Of a DNA stretch of 64,000 bases, positions 48,001 through 62,900 are shown piece after piece (position 1 is the first letter of the stretch; each line of letters opens with the position of its first letter). The stretch spans positions 20,738,345 to 20,802,344 of the forward strand of contig NC_052482.1 of NCBI RefSeq assembly GCF_009730915.1. The letters are read 5' to 3'. The notes below the pieces were generated by a model that did not search any database, was not told where the DNA came from, and saw only the letters and a list, made by a program, of their open reading frames with translations. The stretch is from Dioscorea cayenensis subsp. rotundata (lineage: Eukaryota > Streptophyta > Magnoliopsida > Dioscoreales > Dioscoreaceae). The position numbers and the translations under genes were made by a program.

Positions 48001-49383
48001 CACTACAACTGTTTCTTTGTACTTGTGTAAATAATAATAAAAGTTTTTATTCTTTAATTTAAGCATTTCTTAGAAGATGAAAAAATGACAGTACATCAAT
48101 AAAACAGAATAACTTCAATGGTAACTAAATCATATAAAAAAAAAATTACAAAGAAACCACTACCACTACCACTATCACAATGATCAAGTGACTTCCATAC
48201 GTGATCATGTGAGAAGTTGAGGGTTATGATTACATGTCTTCCATGCAAAAAAAAAACTGAGTTTTAACATTTTTTCTAATGCATAGTTGAAAATGCAAAT
48301 AAAATTTAGGTAGATTGCCCACCTCATTGAAAAAAGATAATAAAATTCATATTTTTATTGATAAAGAAACTTGAGTTACATACATGCATCACACATCTGA
48401 ATAAACTCTATTTATAAAGAAAACCCATGAAGAAAAAAAACCCAAAACGAATCATTTTTCAAATCAATAAATTACATTATTTTAAATTTTTATATTTATC
48501 ATCTATAGCCTTAAAAAACATTAATGCCACTGACATGGATAAGCTTGTCACCCAATTTGAACGAAGCATTAATAAGGAATCCCTTGCCTTTTGAATAAAG
48601 ATAAGGAAATTCTAAACTACCCTTGTCTCTTTTCCACTCATTCATAATTCAAAATTTTTGTTTTTAAAAAAAACAGTCCATTTAACCAATCAAAATACCA
48701 TAATGTCAAAATAGATATAAATCTCCAGATGCATATAATTTGATAAAGAAAAAGACAAATCATAATAAACAATTAACCAAAAAAAAAAACTCAATATATA
48801 TATATACTTCACATCCCAGCAAATTCAATTCATGATAGATTTATGTCTCAAATATCTAAATTTTCAAAACAAAAACTAGATATCAATTAATTGACAAACA
48901 AAGCCAATTCTTTAACAACTTTCTAAAGTATGTAATCAAACATCAATCTTTGCAATCCAAATGTATTGTTTTCCTCATGAAAAGTTCAGACATGAAATCA
49001 ATTCCTCAGGTCAAATTCAACAAAAGCAACATTCCTATTAGAGATTTCCATTCACAAACTAAGACAATCATTCAAATATAAAAGACCATAAAAATCACCC
49101 AATTTTGAAGAAACAACCAGAATTTAACTAATTATAAAAGAAATCCTTTCCTAAATAAAGGAACAATTAGATTGAGGAAAGCACAATCACACCAATCCAA
49201 GAAACATTGATAAACTTGCCAACATTCTTAATGATTGATTCCATGATGTTCAGTATGAAACCCTAAAAAGCACATAAAAACTGGATCTACAAAACAGCAG
49301 CATTACATCATCCAACAGAACCCAGAACTAAGAACACTAAAAATTTCTCTTTTTTTTGAAAGCAAGACTATTTGCGGGAATAC
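48001..49383. other. Intergenic: Ca2+-ATPase upstream region and H4 3' flank
   Basis: AT-rich, no protein-like frame on either strand. It should contain the Ca2+-ATPase promoter or 5' leader and the histone H4 3'UTR. Confidence 0.55.
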
Positions 49384-50066
<683 letters not shown>

Positions 50067-50883
50067 ATGATCGTCGGTGGCCGGATCCCTCGTTTTCTCC
50101 CCTTTCGACCATCTTCTTCTCTCTTGTTGCTCCGCCGCCGTGAATTCTGTTCCGTCGCATCGTCAGAGGTTCGTTTTTCCCGTTCTCTTGCTCTTTGTTT
50201 CTCTTGTCGTAGTTCTAGGACCCAATTTTTAATCCTAATCGATGTACCTTCGGTTTTCTCTCAGTCTAGTGGAGAGTGCGATGTGTTCTTGCCATGGCTT
50301 CAGCGCAAAGCGGGCAGCGAGATATCGTCCACTCTTTTCATTGGATTCTCCAAATTCGGAAGGTTAGGGTATTGATGCTTCATATTCCATCATCTTATAC
50401 ATGATGATTTTGATAAAGAGATTGTGCTATATAATTGCAGGTCGCTGTTCGCTTCGAAGTCCATCCGAGCTGGGGATTGCATATTGAGGGTTCCCTTCAA
50501 TGTTGTATGTTACTTCTCATTGATTTCTTGATGTCCAAGGATGTGGCTTAGCTTGTGTTATTTTTGCAGCAAATCACACAGGAGAACCTACTCCCTGAGA
50601 TTGAGTCGCATCTTGTTAGTGATGTTTCTAGTATATCGCGAGTTGCTCTTGTTCTTCTTGCTGAGAAGAAATTGGGACAGGTTGTATGTCAATGCTCAAG
50701 ATTGTTTGGATTCATTATCTTTAAATCATTATATTGTTTTAGTGCAAAATAGTAATGAAAACATGGCATAACAAATAATGCATTTTCTATCCTCAGGATT
50801 CTGAATGGGCGCCGTACATCACCAGTCTTCCTTCTATTCATGAGATGCATAGCACGGTGCATATATTAAGATCACTGTTTTCC

Positions 50884-50914
<31 letters not shown>

Positions 50915-53900
50915 TACAAACACACATTCCTGAAGAAAATGCTAACTCTTATACACGCATGGATATTTTTCACTTCAGCTATGATTAATAGAGAAATTGT
51001 GACTCTTAATTCAATATGGTTGTCTGGTGACCACCTTTTAAATGTGTTTGTCTATTTGTGACCTGAACTAATATTGTTGGGAGAATAATGGTGTGATGAT
51101 TTTTTTTTTTTTTTCTCACTGTTAGTTTGTTTTGTTTATTGCTAGTGCAGTTGGTTTGAATATATTTAAATCCCTGATGTCATATAATGGCAGAAGTTAT
51201 TGATACTGAGTGGTTGCACTGGTGTGAATATATCATTTCAGATATTTTGGAGTGAAGAAGAAGTAGAAATGCTTCACAAGAGCAGAGTGTACCGGGAAAC
51301 TATGGATAAAAAGGCTTTTATTGAGAATGAATTTTCATCAATTAGACCTGTATGTATTTCTTTTTACTTGTTAAGTATTTTAAAATATTAGCTGATGGAT
51401 ACATGTGATATTCATTTTTCATTTTGTAAATATCATCGTGTTATGGCACTTTTCTTCCTTGTGTGTTCTTGGGAACAATGATTTTTCATTTTTCTCTCCT
51501 ATATACCTGTTTTATACGCTACTGTTGGCTTATTTATTATCTATTTTACATTTAATTCCACTTTTATTGAATTTGATTTGTGATATGAACTAGAATCTTA
51601 AGCTTGTTGGCAATATGACAATTGCAACAATATGGACTTGTTAAAGAGGCTTAGCTTTTGTGGCTGATTAGTCACCACGTATATGTAATGTAGGTTAGAT
51701 TAGACCACATTGACCTGATTGTCCATGGGTTGTTACTGTAATTACATCTTATTCAACCAATTCGGCTTCCTTGTAAACTGCAAGGCCTGGCCATTACCTC
51801 TATAAAACTGCTCAAATGCTAATTAGATGTTTTGTTCTATTACTGAGTTGCTGGATAAGTAGAAAATAACTAATCTAGAAAAACACAAAGTTCATGTATG
51901 TTTTAGTGTAAAAAGGACTAATCTAGAAAATCACAAAGTTCATGTATGTTTTAGTGTAAAAAGGACTAATCTAGAAAAAACACAAATTTCATATATTGCT
52001 GTTGTATGTGTGTGCGCGCACGATATATTGCTATCAGCTTTTATTAAACAAATGTGGACTTTGAGGCTTTTGTAGACAGTGTTGTTGCCATTTCTTTTTG
52101 ACAAGGTCTTTTTCATAACATTGTACCTTGGGTTTTATTTTTTCATCTTCAGTATGATATTAATCCTCTTTGCATTTGATGGTATTTTAGCATGATTTTA
52201 TTCTATTTCATAAACCACTAATTCAGTAAACTTTGGACTACATTTGTTTTCAGGCCTTGTTGAGCTGTGTCCCTCAAATATATGGAGATTGTAAATTGGT
52301 GGACTTCATGCATGCGTATAGTTTGGGTATAGTTGACCATTTATAAAAAGTTGTGTTTTTCATATGGATTTAGTGGAATGTGTTAACATCCTAAGTTGTG
52401 GTTTTGATGGTTCTACTTGATATTTATTAATGTTTGGATTTCTTGATTAAATTTCTATTTAATCAAAAATGAGATTGTGCCCTGGTTCCTGCAATATGGT
52501 GGTCGGAGATTCATCTTAGAAAAGGAAAATGTGGAGCCTTGTCTAGCATCCTTGTTACTTGGCCAAGAAACTATACAAATGTTTCTAAATATTTGATGTT
52601 GGTGTTTATATACAAGCACATCCAAAATATTTATTCGTTATAAAATTGTTGTATAGGTGCCTTGCCTATGAAATCTTCAAAAGCTTGTGTGCAAATTCTC
52701 TGCCTCAGTTTCTCTTGCTGGTGAAGCTGACCTGCAATATTACTTCTTTATCTCCTGTATTTGTCCATATGCTAATGGAGACAAAATCACTCATATCAAG
52801 TCACTTCATTCTTTTAACTTGTCTGTCATTGTATTTTCAAGTGTTGTTTGTTCTGATAAACTCGAGTCTTGTGCTGATAACTTAATGTGATCTGGCAGTT
52901 GAATCTCGAGCGTGGAGAACATCACTGGGTGTTTCTTTGGTATGTATTGTCATCCCTAAAGTTTTTACTTACATTGGAACTATGTACATATACGTTGTTC
53001 TCTTGATTCTTTGTTTGAAGTATATGTTTTAGGTTCCGTTTGCAGATTACCTAAATCATGATGGGGTTTCAGAGGCTGTCTTGCTAAGTGATGATGATAA
53101 AGAAATCTCAGAGGTACATGTCCCTTGTTTGTGACTTGATTGTGAAACGAAGCCTTGAACATTTGTCTGATGCTTATTTTTTTTAACTCTAGTCAAGTAG
53201 CACCTGTTGATTCATTGCTTAATTATGCAGGTCATTGCAGATAGAGATTATGCTGCCTGTGAACAGGTTAGAGTGTTCATGGATTGAACATTTTATTGTT
53301 GGTTATTGCTTTATTTTATCTTATCCCTTCTGAAGTCTCATTTTAACATCTCTTAATGTTAATTTATTTTGAGGGGCATAATCGGAATGTCATTGTAATC
53401 AGCTGCCAAACAACTATGTGATTTCAGGTTAAAACTGGTTAGCAGGTGTTTCTGGTCGACAAATTTGTTAGTTGCCGTTTTCCACACATATCAGATGTGC
53501 TGCTTTTTGTCCTTTTTGTGTGTGCTGACAAATGAATGCTTGTGTTCAATTTTGTACACTAGTCCAACTTTGGTCTATAGCAGAACCATATTCTGGCAAT
53601 TCAATGTTTTTTGTTTACATGTGATTTGAAAGTTTGATGGAGATCTGTTTGCTCAAGGATATTGGTAATTGAATCCAAATAGATACCTCTTGTTCTTGCA
53701 TCTAATGTTTTGAGTTCTTTAAGTTTAACATCAAATCTCATATCTTGATTGATTGTGTAGGAGCTACCCTTGGTGTGAACCTTATAAAACGGATAATTTA
53801 GCTGAATCTTTCTATAATTTTGATTTACCAATTCCTAATACTGTATAATTAATGTATCTAACTTTTTTTCCCAGGTTCTGATAAGATATGGAAAGTTTTC

Positions 53901-55883
53901 AAATGCGACACTCCTACTGGATTTTGGTTTTACACTTCCATGTAACATCTATGACCAGGTTTAAAGTGATTTCTTTGTTTACTATACTGTTGTAGGTGAT
54001 AATATGATTGAAATCATATTTGAAGTCTTTAAAATTTGGCGACCTTTGACTATGATTTCTATAATAAGTGGTGCTACGTGATTGCACTTGCCTAACTTTT
54101 TTTTTTTTAAAAGGCAAATATTTAAGAGTATTTTCCTCAACAAACTGATATATTAAAATTATTTTGGTGAAATGGTTGTCAAATTGAAGTTTTGGTATTG
54201 TTGTCTCTATAACACAACACTCATGTGTGGATGCACTATAAGTTGGGGGATGCTGTCTCTCCTGTGGTTTTGCCATTGGGGTGTGGATAATTCTACTTGT
54301 GCAGATTGAACATATTGTTATTTTATATGATACGAAAATATCTCTCAAGATAATGTGATGTATCTTCATATCATGTCATGATTAGCATCTTCCAAGCTGA
54401 AAGTGTATCACATTGTCTAGTATCTTGTAAACGTGTACTTCATGAATATCAGGGAAGCAATCTCATGAGTGCAGAATTGGGTTCTTTACACTTTTCAGAT
54501 TTGTGGCATTGATTTATTAGACTTTATGCTCTATCTTTATTTCCCAATGATGTTTTTTTAATTCTGATAGATTACTGCAAATTATGTTTAGGTTCAGATA
54601 TGCATGGATGTACCTTTAGGCGATCCTTTGTACAAAGTGAAATCGGAACTCTGGAAGAAATATAGTTTGCCAACAGTCAACAATGCACCTGGTTTCAGCT
54701 CATCAGGAAATTTCTTCACACTCAAGTTGGTGTTGGTTTGTTCTAGTGCTCGTATCTATTGCTTTGTATGGTATCACTTCATGTATAAAATAACATTCCC
54801 ATGAACTGCCCAAATTAAGTAATAACTTGTACTATCATGTGATTGTCAATTTATATCTGTCCATGCTCTATATTCCATAACCAATATCAGAACTTGTGCT
54901 CTACAATATTTTTGTTCAGTCAAGTTGTTAGCCATACCATCTTATTTTATGCAACTTCTCATCTTGCCAATTTTTGTCTAAAAATGAAATATTTGACTAG
55001 GAAAGTGAAAACTGGCAGTAAAAAAGGAAAAGGCATTCCACAAGCTCTCCGTGCACTTTCTCGAGTCTTGTCTGCCACATCAAATGAAGGTTGAGTGATT
55101 CTTTCATTCTTTACAAGTTGTTTTAGAAATGAATTTGTACTATGCCTTCTACTGGAGAAGGTTAGTGTTGTGATTAATTGATTATACTTAACCTACAGAA
55201 CTCAAAGCAATGGAAACTGAGGCTGCTGAAAATGATGGACGGCTTGCTCGAAGAACTTTGAAGGACATGAGTAAGGAGATCTTGGCCCATCACATTCTGC
55301 TTGCTCAGCTTGAGCGTGCAGTTCACTCACATGTTGCTGCAATCACGGTAAACTCTAATTGTTACCCAAAATTGAATTCCTTCCAGATTTTGACTTGAAT
55401 TGATATTTTAAATTCAAGTTTGGATGGAAAGATAATAAACATAATTGATAGTTTTTTTTTTTTTGGTGAAAATTCCAGTTGAGGAATAGACATTTTCTGT
55501 TTGAACATGCATAAGATATGTTTTTGAAATCAGTTATCTACTACTGGATATTGCAATTTTCTCCCTTACTCATGTGCAGACCTCTTATATTCTGACCTCA
55601 ATGCCTCAGTATACAATCCTCAATTGAAACAACTATTACTCCTGAATTTGATATTGTTTCGGACACACCCACACCCACTCTCAGAACTAAGTGTAGATTT
55701 ATTTAATTTGTAACTGTTTCCTGATCTGTTTGACAGGCTTTGAGTTCAGCTCAAACTTATAATGACCACAGTCGATTCACTTATAGAAGACAAATGGCAA
55801 GAGATGTTTTGGAAGGGGAACTTTGTGTTCTACGATCTGCATGTGATTGGATAAAAAATTACTGTTTGAGATTGTTGGAATAG
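50067..55883 (+). CDS. SET-domain lysine methyltransferase (Rubisco LSMT/SETD3 type), 15 exons
   Basis: Protein-lysine methyltransferase of the class with a split SET domain and a Rubisco-LSMT substrate-binding domain; closest to Arabidopsis At1g24610 as I recall it. Exons: 50067-50168, 50265-50362, 50441-50504, 50570-50680, 50797-50856, 51242-51349, 52254-52326, 52899-52939, 53033-53113, 53231-53266, 53875-53958, 54592-54725, 55001-55089, 55199-55347, 55737-55883; all GT-AG, 458 codons in frame. The Arg/Ser-rich N-terminus (IPRFLPFRPSSS) looks like an organelle transit peptide. SET motifs: FGRSLFASKSIRAGD, PFADYLNHDGVS (cofactor-binding NH) and IRYGKFSNATLLLDFGF. The C-terminal half (from VQICMDVP to IKNYCLRLLE) is the substrate-binding domain. 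The substrate is unknown. Confidence 0.9.
51867..51985. repeat. 48-bp tandem repeat in a SET-gene intron
   Basis: ACTAATCTAGAAAA recurs at 51869, 51917 and 51965, a period of 48 bp with about 2.4 copies, inside the intron between exons 51242-51349 and 52254-52326. Confidence 0.85.
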
Positions 55884-57018
55884 ACTAACACAACCTATAG
55901 GGTGGATGGTGTTGAGCTTTTCCAATGAAATAGTAATTCAGCCACACAATAACCAAGTGACCTCATCAGTATTGGAGTGAAATGGCATCATAAGGTACTT
56001 TTTCTTCTTCATTATTAGGTTATTTCAGTGTCCATTACATTTGAATGCTTGTCTTACTTTTTGAATGGAAATCTCTTGTAGGAATTTTGCTTTTATTCAA
56101 TTTGACCTGAAGAATTGAACTCATGCCTTAACTTTTTTTTCACGAGAAAAACAGTGCATTCTGATTGCGAAGATTCATATTTAGCTAAAGAGTTTTAAGT
56201 TTCTAGAGGATTGCATATGTTGTTTTTCTTTTAAAAATTTGGATATTGAAGGTTTTTTTTTTTGGGGAAAAATTTAAGATTTATATCTATCATAGTAAAA
56301 TCTGCTGGGGTGTGTTCTGTGAATTACATTTATAGAAAGTTGTTTTCTTTTCCCAATTGTTTCTTATTGTTTATCCTCCTTTTTAAAAAAAAACTTATGT
56401 GTGGATATATACCTATTTTGACATTATTTTATTCTGATTGATTAAGTGGAGTGTGTTGCCTTTTTTTTTAAAAAAACTCAATAACGGATGGATTTTTTCA
56501 CTGAATTAAGAAATGTTTGGAGTAAAGACAAAGGCAGCTTAGAATTATCCTTCTTTTTATTTAAAACTAAATTGAGTGATTATATATATATTTGCAAAAT
56601 GAACAAACCATTCTCCCACAAACTTTAAATCCTTAACTATACTTGAACACTTGACTGTTTTGCAGGAGAGTTAGAGTTAGTGGTACAATCACTTGCCTAT
56701 TGTGAGGATAATGAGTGATTAATTCTATAAGATAATACATTATAAAACTTTAAATTAAATTAGTTTATTAATCTCAAAATGATTGTGTCAAGGTGGTTTT
56801 TGTGATTAAATTTTTGTCATTCCAAATGATGAGTTTATTTTATACGTGACTTAAGTTCTTTATAAATTAAAATTTGAGTTTAATTGGCTTTGTAAAATTT
56901 TTATTTGATGGTGTTACCATTGAAGATGCAGATATTGTGTCTTTACATTTTTTGAAATAAGAACTTTCATTATTTTCGCGGGAAACCGTTGGTACTTTAT
57001 TGGATGCTACAAAAACCA
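55884..57018. other. 3' flank of the SET-domain gene and intergenic DNA
   Basis: Probable 3'UTR followed by AT-rich DNA with homopolymer runs; no gene seen. Confidence 0.6.
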
Positions 57019-58945
57019 GTCTTTTTTTTTTTTTGAAGTAGAGAGCAAAGCTCGAAGAAAAGCAAAAAGACAAAAGCATTAGAAAGAAAGGTTGAAACGG
57101 GTGCAGATGTCATCCAACCAGAACGGCCTCTCTAGGCCCTGGAAGAAGAGTGAAAGCTGGACATTTGATCTTCCAAAAGAAGCGAGAGCATCAGCCACAG
57201 CATTATCATCACGAGCAATGAGGTTGAAGTGTACATTGGGAAAATGATTCAGCAGAAGCTTCAAATTGATGAATTCAGAGTGAACATGCCAAGTAACACA
57301 TGGGTTATAATTTTTCAGCAGATTAGGAATGCCCGGGCAATCACAGAAGGCACGATCCGGAACCCAGTTGAAATCTTTGCAAATTTGGAGAGCGCGGTTA
57401 ATAGCAGCAAGTTCGGCCATAAAGGGAGAGTCCATCTTGGCCCCAGAAGAACCTGCAACCAAGATGGAAGTAAGATTAGCAACAATAAGGAACCCCATAC
57501 CAGCAGGGGAGGTACTAGATGTCCAAGAAGCATTAGTGAAGATTGAAATTGTGCAATTGAGAGATCGGGAAGAACACTCCCTGAAAGGAAGTACATCCAG
57601 TTCAGAGCAAAGAGACCAAGCCCTGGGCACAATAGAGCTAGCATCAAAAACACAATTATTAAAAATTAAATTACATCTCTGCTTCCAAATTAACCAAGCG
57701 ACAGTAGCAATTAGAGCTTGAACTCGAGAAGAAGAGACCCTGCCGAAAATGAACTCATCAAGCCAAACACCAGTACTTAAAGAATTAAGCAAATCAGAAT
57801 TGAGATTGAGTTTAGAAAAAAGATCCATCCAACAATGAACCACTTTACCACATTTCCAAAGGAGATGATCAGAGGTCTCCTCACAAAGACCACATAGAGG
57901 GCAAGGGCAGAACGGCCCAATATTCAAATGGTAAAGGAGAGCCCCAGTTGGAAGCTTACCATGAGCAAGCTTCCAGATGAAGGTTTTGACTCTAGGTATC
58001 ACACGCAATTTCCAAATAAAGGCCCAGCCAGTCCAAAGATCATCAGGACCGGAGGTCCTGCAGAGATGCTCATACACAGAGAAGGCAATAGAAGTTTTGA
58101 ACGAGCGTTGGTTCCAAATCCAGAAATTCTTGTTATCAAAACAAATATTGCGCTTGTTAACATCATCCCAGTTAATCTCATTACCAAAGATGTTGGTCAA
58201 AGAGTCCAAACAAAAACCATTACGATCAATGAGATCCCGGAATTGAAAATTTTCCAAATTCAAGGTCATATTAAGGTAAGTGGGCTTCTGAGAGATAGGA
58301 AGATCAAAAATGCAAGCATCATTCCAAAGATCAGTAAAATTAGGGTTGCATGTGATCATTTTAAGATTAGGCTTTAAGTAATTAGCAGTCCTACAGATGG
58401 AATGATAGAACCAAGAAGAGAACTTGGGTTTAACAGGGTTCCAAATTTTCCACTCAGCGTATTTAAAATTGAAGATGCTAACCCAAAGTTTGTCAACTGA
58501 ATTGAGAATGTCAAAAACATTTTTGGCCATAAGCGAGTGCTGGGCTAAACGAAGATTCCGAATACCTAAACCCCCCTCAGATTTTTTAAGTGTAGTAACT
58601 GAGCATCCCACAGAGTGAAAGCCAGAATTAGTGCTGCTTCTACCCCAGAGAAAGCCTCTAGCCATCTTAGAAATGTTGTCCAGGATACTGAGAAGAAGGT
58701 TCATGACTGAGAGAGTATAATTAGGAATAGCGAAGATGGTACTGTTAAGAAGAATGGCTCGACCAGCAGTAGTAATAGAGGAATGGTTCCAACAAAGGAT
58801 GGAATTCCTAACCTTATTGGGAATGTGCTGGAGATGGTTGAGCTGGAGTTTCTTAGGGGAAATAGGAACACCTAAATAGGTGAAGGGAAAAGTCCCCAGA
58901 GAAATGCCAAGAATGTTAGAAATGGCTTTGGCAAGCCGCTTGCAG
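57019..58945 (-). mobile_element. 5'-truncated LINE with a long open frame (RT end, zf-RVT, RNase H)
   Basis: A minus-strand frame stays open from the right boundary down to the stop at 57079, over 600 codons. Order: end of the reverse-transcriptase connection region (AGRAILLNSTIFAIP, then GLGIRNLRLAQHSLMAKN), zinc-finger RVT (VKTFIWKLAHGKLPTGALL, then CPLCGLCEETSDHLLW), then a plant RNase H domain (AGMGFLIVANLTSILV, then ELAAINRALQ, then DDNAVADALASFG). The first catalytic Asp reads Asn (FTNASW). A poly(A) of about 13 bases follows (57019-57032 as T). The polymerase core and endonuclease are missing, so it is dead, but it is much better preserved than the LINE at 21067-23794. It is not a host gene. 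Confidence 0.9.
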
Positions 58946-59549
58946 TGTGCTTATTATCTTTTCCGTGTTCTGTGAAACCAGAGATGGATCTCAATGTTGT
59001 CTTGTTGGTAATATGGTGATTCATATAAGATTTCCATTTCCGTCAGCTGGGAACGACCGCAAATCTGCGGACGTTCCTCTGACGTCATTAGACCATCTAA
59101 CGGCCTTCGTTCTCTCTTTAAACTCAATCCTCCTGTTCTTTTTCTCTTGCTATTTTCTTGCTTTATTCTCTATGCGGATGTTTACGTCTGCAGATGACAT
59201 TATCTATTCATATAAATATTTGTAAAGATGTTGGCTTTTGTGAGTTTCTGCTAAACTTGTATGGTGTGCGGTGGTGTCATGTGCTATCATCATTGTTATT
59301 ATTAGTTATTTTTATAAATGTGAATAAAATACAACACTCAAATATTGTTGTGAGGGGCTCGTCATTTGCAAGGGTAACAAGTCATCATCTACCTATTGTG
59401 AACATGGTCTCTTATCATAATTTGAATATGTAGTTGTAATAAATTTGTAAAAAAAAATAAAAGCTAACTGGTTTGCATTATTTATAAAGAAGTCTTGAAT
59501 CTGGTTTTTGATGTATTTTAAAATAAAAAAAAAATGAGATACGCTCTTT

Positions 59550-59593
<44 letters not shown>

Positions 59594-59963
59594 TAGCAGT
59601 TAGTGTTTAAACACAGTTCATAAAAATTTTTCATTTTTATTGAAAAGAATTTTTGGGCATGGTTAACAGGTGTGTCCAGTGATATACAATCCAAATATGG
59701 CATGGGCGAGAGGCTTATTAAGCTGGATCCGGAACCAAATCCAAGCAAGCTCCAGCAAGGCTCCGCATTAGAGTGGGATGTAATGACTCGGTCATCCTTG
59801 ATTATTGGAGGTGCATGATTCCCTTCCATTTGTTCCATCCTCTAACCATGTCCTCCATTGACCTCCTCATTCTCTCATTCCATCATGCTCATCTCTTCAT
59901 GATAACCATTACCATTACCATTAGCTCCGGGTAGACGAGGAAGAAGGTAGGCCAAGGACAGAG
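58946..59963. other. Upstream region of the NET2-like gene with a repeat fragment
   Basis: A fragment related to the 4450-4490 repeat lies at about 59050-59210 (GAACGACCGC, loop, GCGGACGTTC; later GCGGATG and ACGTCTGCAGATGACAT). An (ATT)n microsatellite is at 59559-59594. An 81-residue minus-strand frame at 59593-59838 is not recognised. The region 59600-59960 must hold the NET2 promoter and 5'UTR. Confidence 0.55.
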
Positions 59964-62900
59964 ATGCTGCAGCGTGCTGCTAGCAATGCCTACTCATGGT
60001 GGTGGGCCAGCCACATCAGGACCTCCCAATCCAAATGGCTTGACAACAACCTCCAAGGCTAGCCTCCTCCTCTTCTCTTATGCTATACAATCTTATTGTT
60101 TTGGAATTATCATGCCATTTGTTTTATTTATTTATTCATCTGTTTTATGAGAATATGAGAATATTCATCTCTTATTTACTATTTAATATTAAGGTGCCAT
60201 TCACTGATTCATCATAAGACTATATTGATCCTTACACATTGAATGCCCCTGAAGCTTGAAAGGCATCAATGTAGTGAATATTTTTTCTTTTCTCAAGAGT
60301 ATTATTTGTACGTGGATTGAATTTTCTTTTTCTACTACTTATAGAGATGGAGGAAAAGATGAAATCAATGCTGAAAATTATTGATGAGGATGCTGACTCT
60401 TTTGCAAAGCGGGCAGAGATGTACTACAAGAAGAGGCCAGAGCTGATGAACTATGTGGAAGAGACATACAAGGCATACAAAGCATTGGCTGAGAGGTATG
60501 ATCGCATTTCCGGAGAACTGCACAAGGCCAATCACACCATAGCCACTGCATTTCCTGACCAAGTCCAGTTTGCAATCCAAGATGAAGACGATGATGGTTT
60601 GCCGAAAGCAATCACTTCCATTGATTCCAGTAAGATTCACAAAGCACCTGCAGAAATCCCTCAAATCAGCTCAAGAAACAAAACCAGGCAGGAGGACCAG
60701 CAGACAGATATTAAGAAGCTCAAGCACAGGAGAGTGACTTCTCAGATTAGCAAAGAGAAGGCACAGGAAGAGATTGACAGGCTTCAAAAAGCAATCTTGG
60801 TCCTTCAAACTCAGAAAGAGTTTATCAAAAGCTCTTATGAGAGTGGATTCACAAAGTACTTGGACATAGAGAGGGAGATTTCAGAGATGCAAGAAGAGGT
60901 CTGTTTCTTGCAAGATCATTTCAGTACTAGCTCAGTCATTGATGATAATGAAGCAAGGGCCTTGATGGCTGCAGCAGCACTCAAGTCGTGTGAGGATACC
61001 TTAGTTAACTTGCAGGAACAACAAAACAGAACGGCACAAGAGGCATGGGTAGAGTCTGAGAGAATTAAGAAAGCCGAGCTGAGGTTAAAAGCTCTCAGTG
61101 GGCAACCTAGCAGTCAGCCTTCTCAGATGGAGAATAGAAAAGATTTCTCTGAGAAGCATGAGCATGTATGCGTTCTGAAACCAGAGCGGCTTGAGTTACA
61201 GTCGTTTTGTGATAAAGTTAAGCAACATTTTGAGATGAATTCAGAAGCATCAGTTGTGGATCTTGCAGAGAAGATTGATGAGCTGGTGGAGAAAGTCATC
61301 AGTTTGGAACTCACTATTTCATCACAGAATGTGGAGATAAGGAAGTTGAGATCAGAAACTGATGAGCTTCATAAGCACCTGCAGGGTTTGGAAGATGAGA
61401 AAGCAGCCCCAACCAATGATGCAAACATTCTCAGTGCAAGGTTGAAACAAGCAGAAGAGAAGCTACAAATGATTCAACATCTTGAGAAATGTGTCAAGGA
61501 TGAAAAGAACATCCTCACTACTCACTTCACTGAAGCTTGCCACAGCCTTAATCATCTATCCGAGAAATTGCTGTCTCCCAATTGTCAACAAGATCAAGTT
61601 AAAAATGAGGTAGCTATAATTCCAAATCACAAAGGCAAGGAGGCTAATGTAGATGTAGAAAGCTGCACTCACTCTAAGTTTGAATCCCAGCCTGAAAATA
61701 CTTCAGAAAAAGAAGTTCCCTGCATTCAGGACATACAGGAGAAGGAGAAGATAGGTTCTAAAGTTCTCGGAGATTCAAGTGGCTTAAAGGTTCTCAAAGA
61801 GAAATCTTTATCTGAAGCAGATGATAATGTTAGCCTAAGTGATGAACCAGATGATCAAGAGTTGCAGCAATTACTGTTGAATGGAGTGGAGGGCAGAGAA
61901 AAAATTTTCGCTCAGTACACATCAATCCTTCGGAACTACAAGGAAATGAAGAAGAAGCTCTCAGAAGTTGAGAAGAAAAACCAGGACTCTCTTGCAGAAA
62001 TCATTGCACAACTGAGGGAATTGAAGAGTTCCAATGCAATGAAAGATGAAGAAATTCGATTGTTGAGAGAAAATTCTCATGAAAACAATGACCCCTCTCT
62101 GATGAAAACCGGAAACCCATTCCTTAACAAGCTTGAGAGTTTTTCTCGGTTCTCTAAATTAACTGCTCTAAGTTCCAAGCGAAGAAACATTGAGACACCA
62201 GAAGATCAAAATGCAGAGTCGAAAGCTGATGTTGCAGATGCTGCAACCCCTCCTTGTGAAGAAATCAGTGTACATTGTGCTGAAGAACCACACCTTCCTT
62301 CGCCAATTGAAGAAAAATTCAGAAAAGACATTGATGCCGTGCTTGAGGAGAACCTCGAGTTCTGGTTGAGATTCAGTGCAACATACCACACTGTGCAGAA
62401 ACTCCAGACTACATTTGAAGAACTACAGACTGAGGTTGAGAAGCTCAAGGATAGCAAGACACCAGAGAGCACCACAGCTTCAGGATCTTCTTCTTCTCCA
62501 TTAGATAAACGGCTAAGAGAATTGAAGACTGAGCTCCAGGTATGGTTAGAACAAAATGCAATGCTCAGAGGTGAACTGAAGCAGAGATTCTCATCCCTCT
62601 GCGAAATACAAGACGACATTGCCGGAGTTCTTAAGGAGAGTACAGAAGGCGGAGAAGTTCAACTCACTTCTTATCAAGCTGCAAAGTTCCAAGGTGAGGT
62701 CCTGAACATGCAGCAGGAGAACAATAAAGTCTCAAATGAACTACAGGCAGGATTAGATCATGTGAGAGGTCTCCAAGTTGAAGTGGAGAAGGCATTATCA
62801 AAACTGCAAGAGAGCTTTGAAATCTCTGGTCCAAGAAGCAGCCATGGCAATCACCACCAGTTCCCTCCCATGAGGAACTTTTCCAGCAAGACAAAGATAC

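Noticed and set aside
57079-58704. 541-residue minus-strand frame as a host gene
   Set aside because: Its domains are those of a LINE (RT end, zf-RVT, RNase H) and it has a poly(A) tail.
60317-60346. Start of the NET2-like protein at the in-frame ATG 60317
   Set aside because: It would put intron sequence and the polypyrimidine tract into the protein and lose the WWWASHIR part of the NAB domain.
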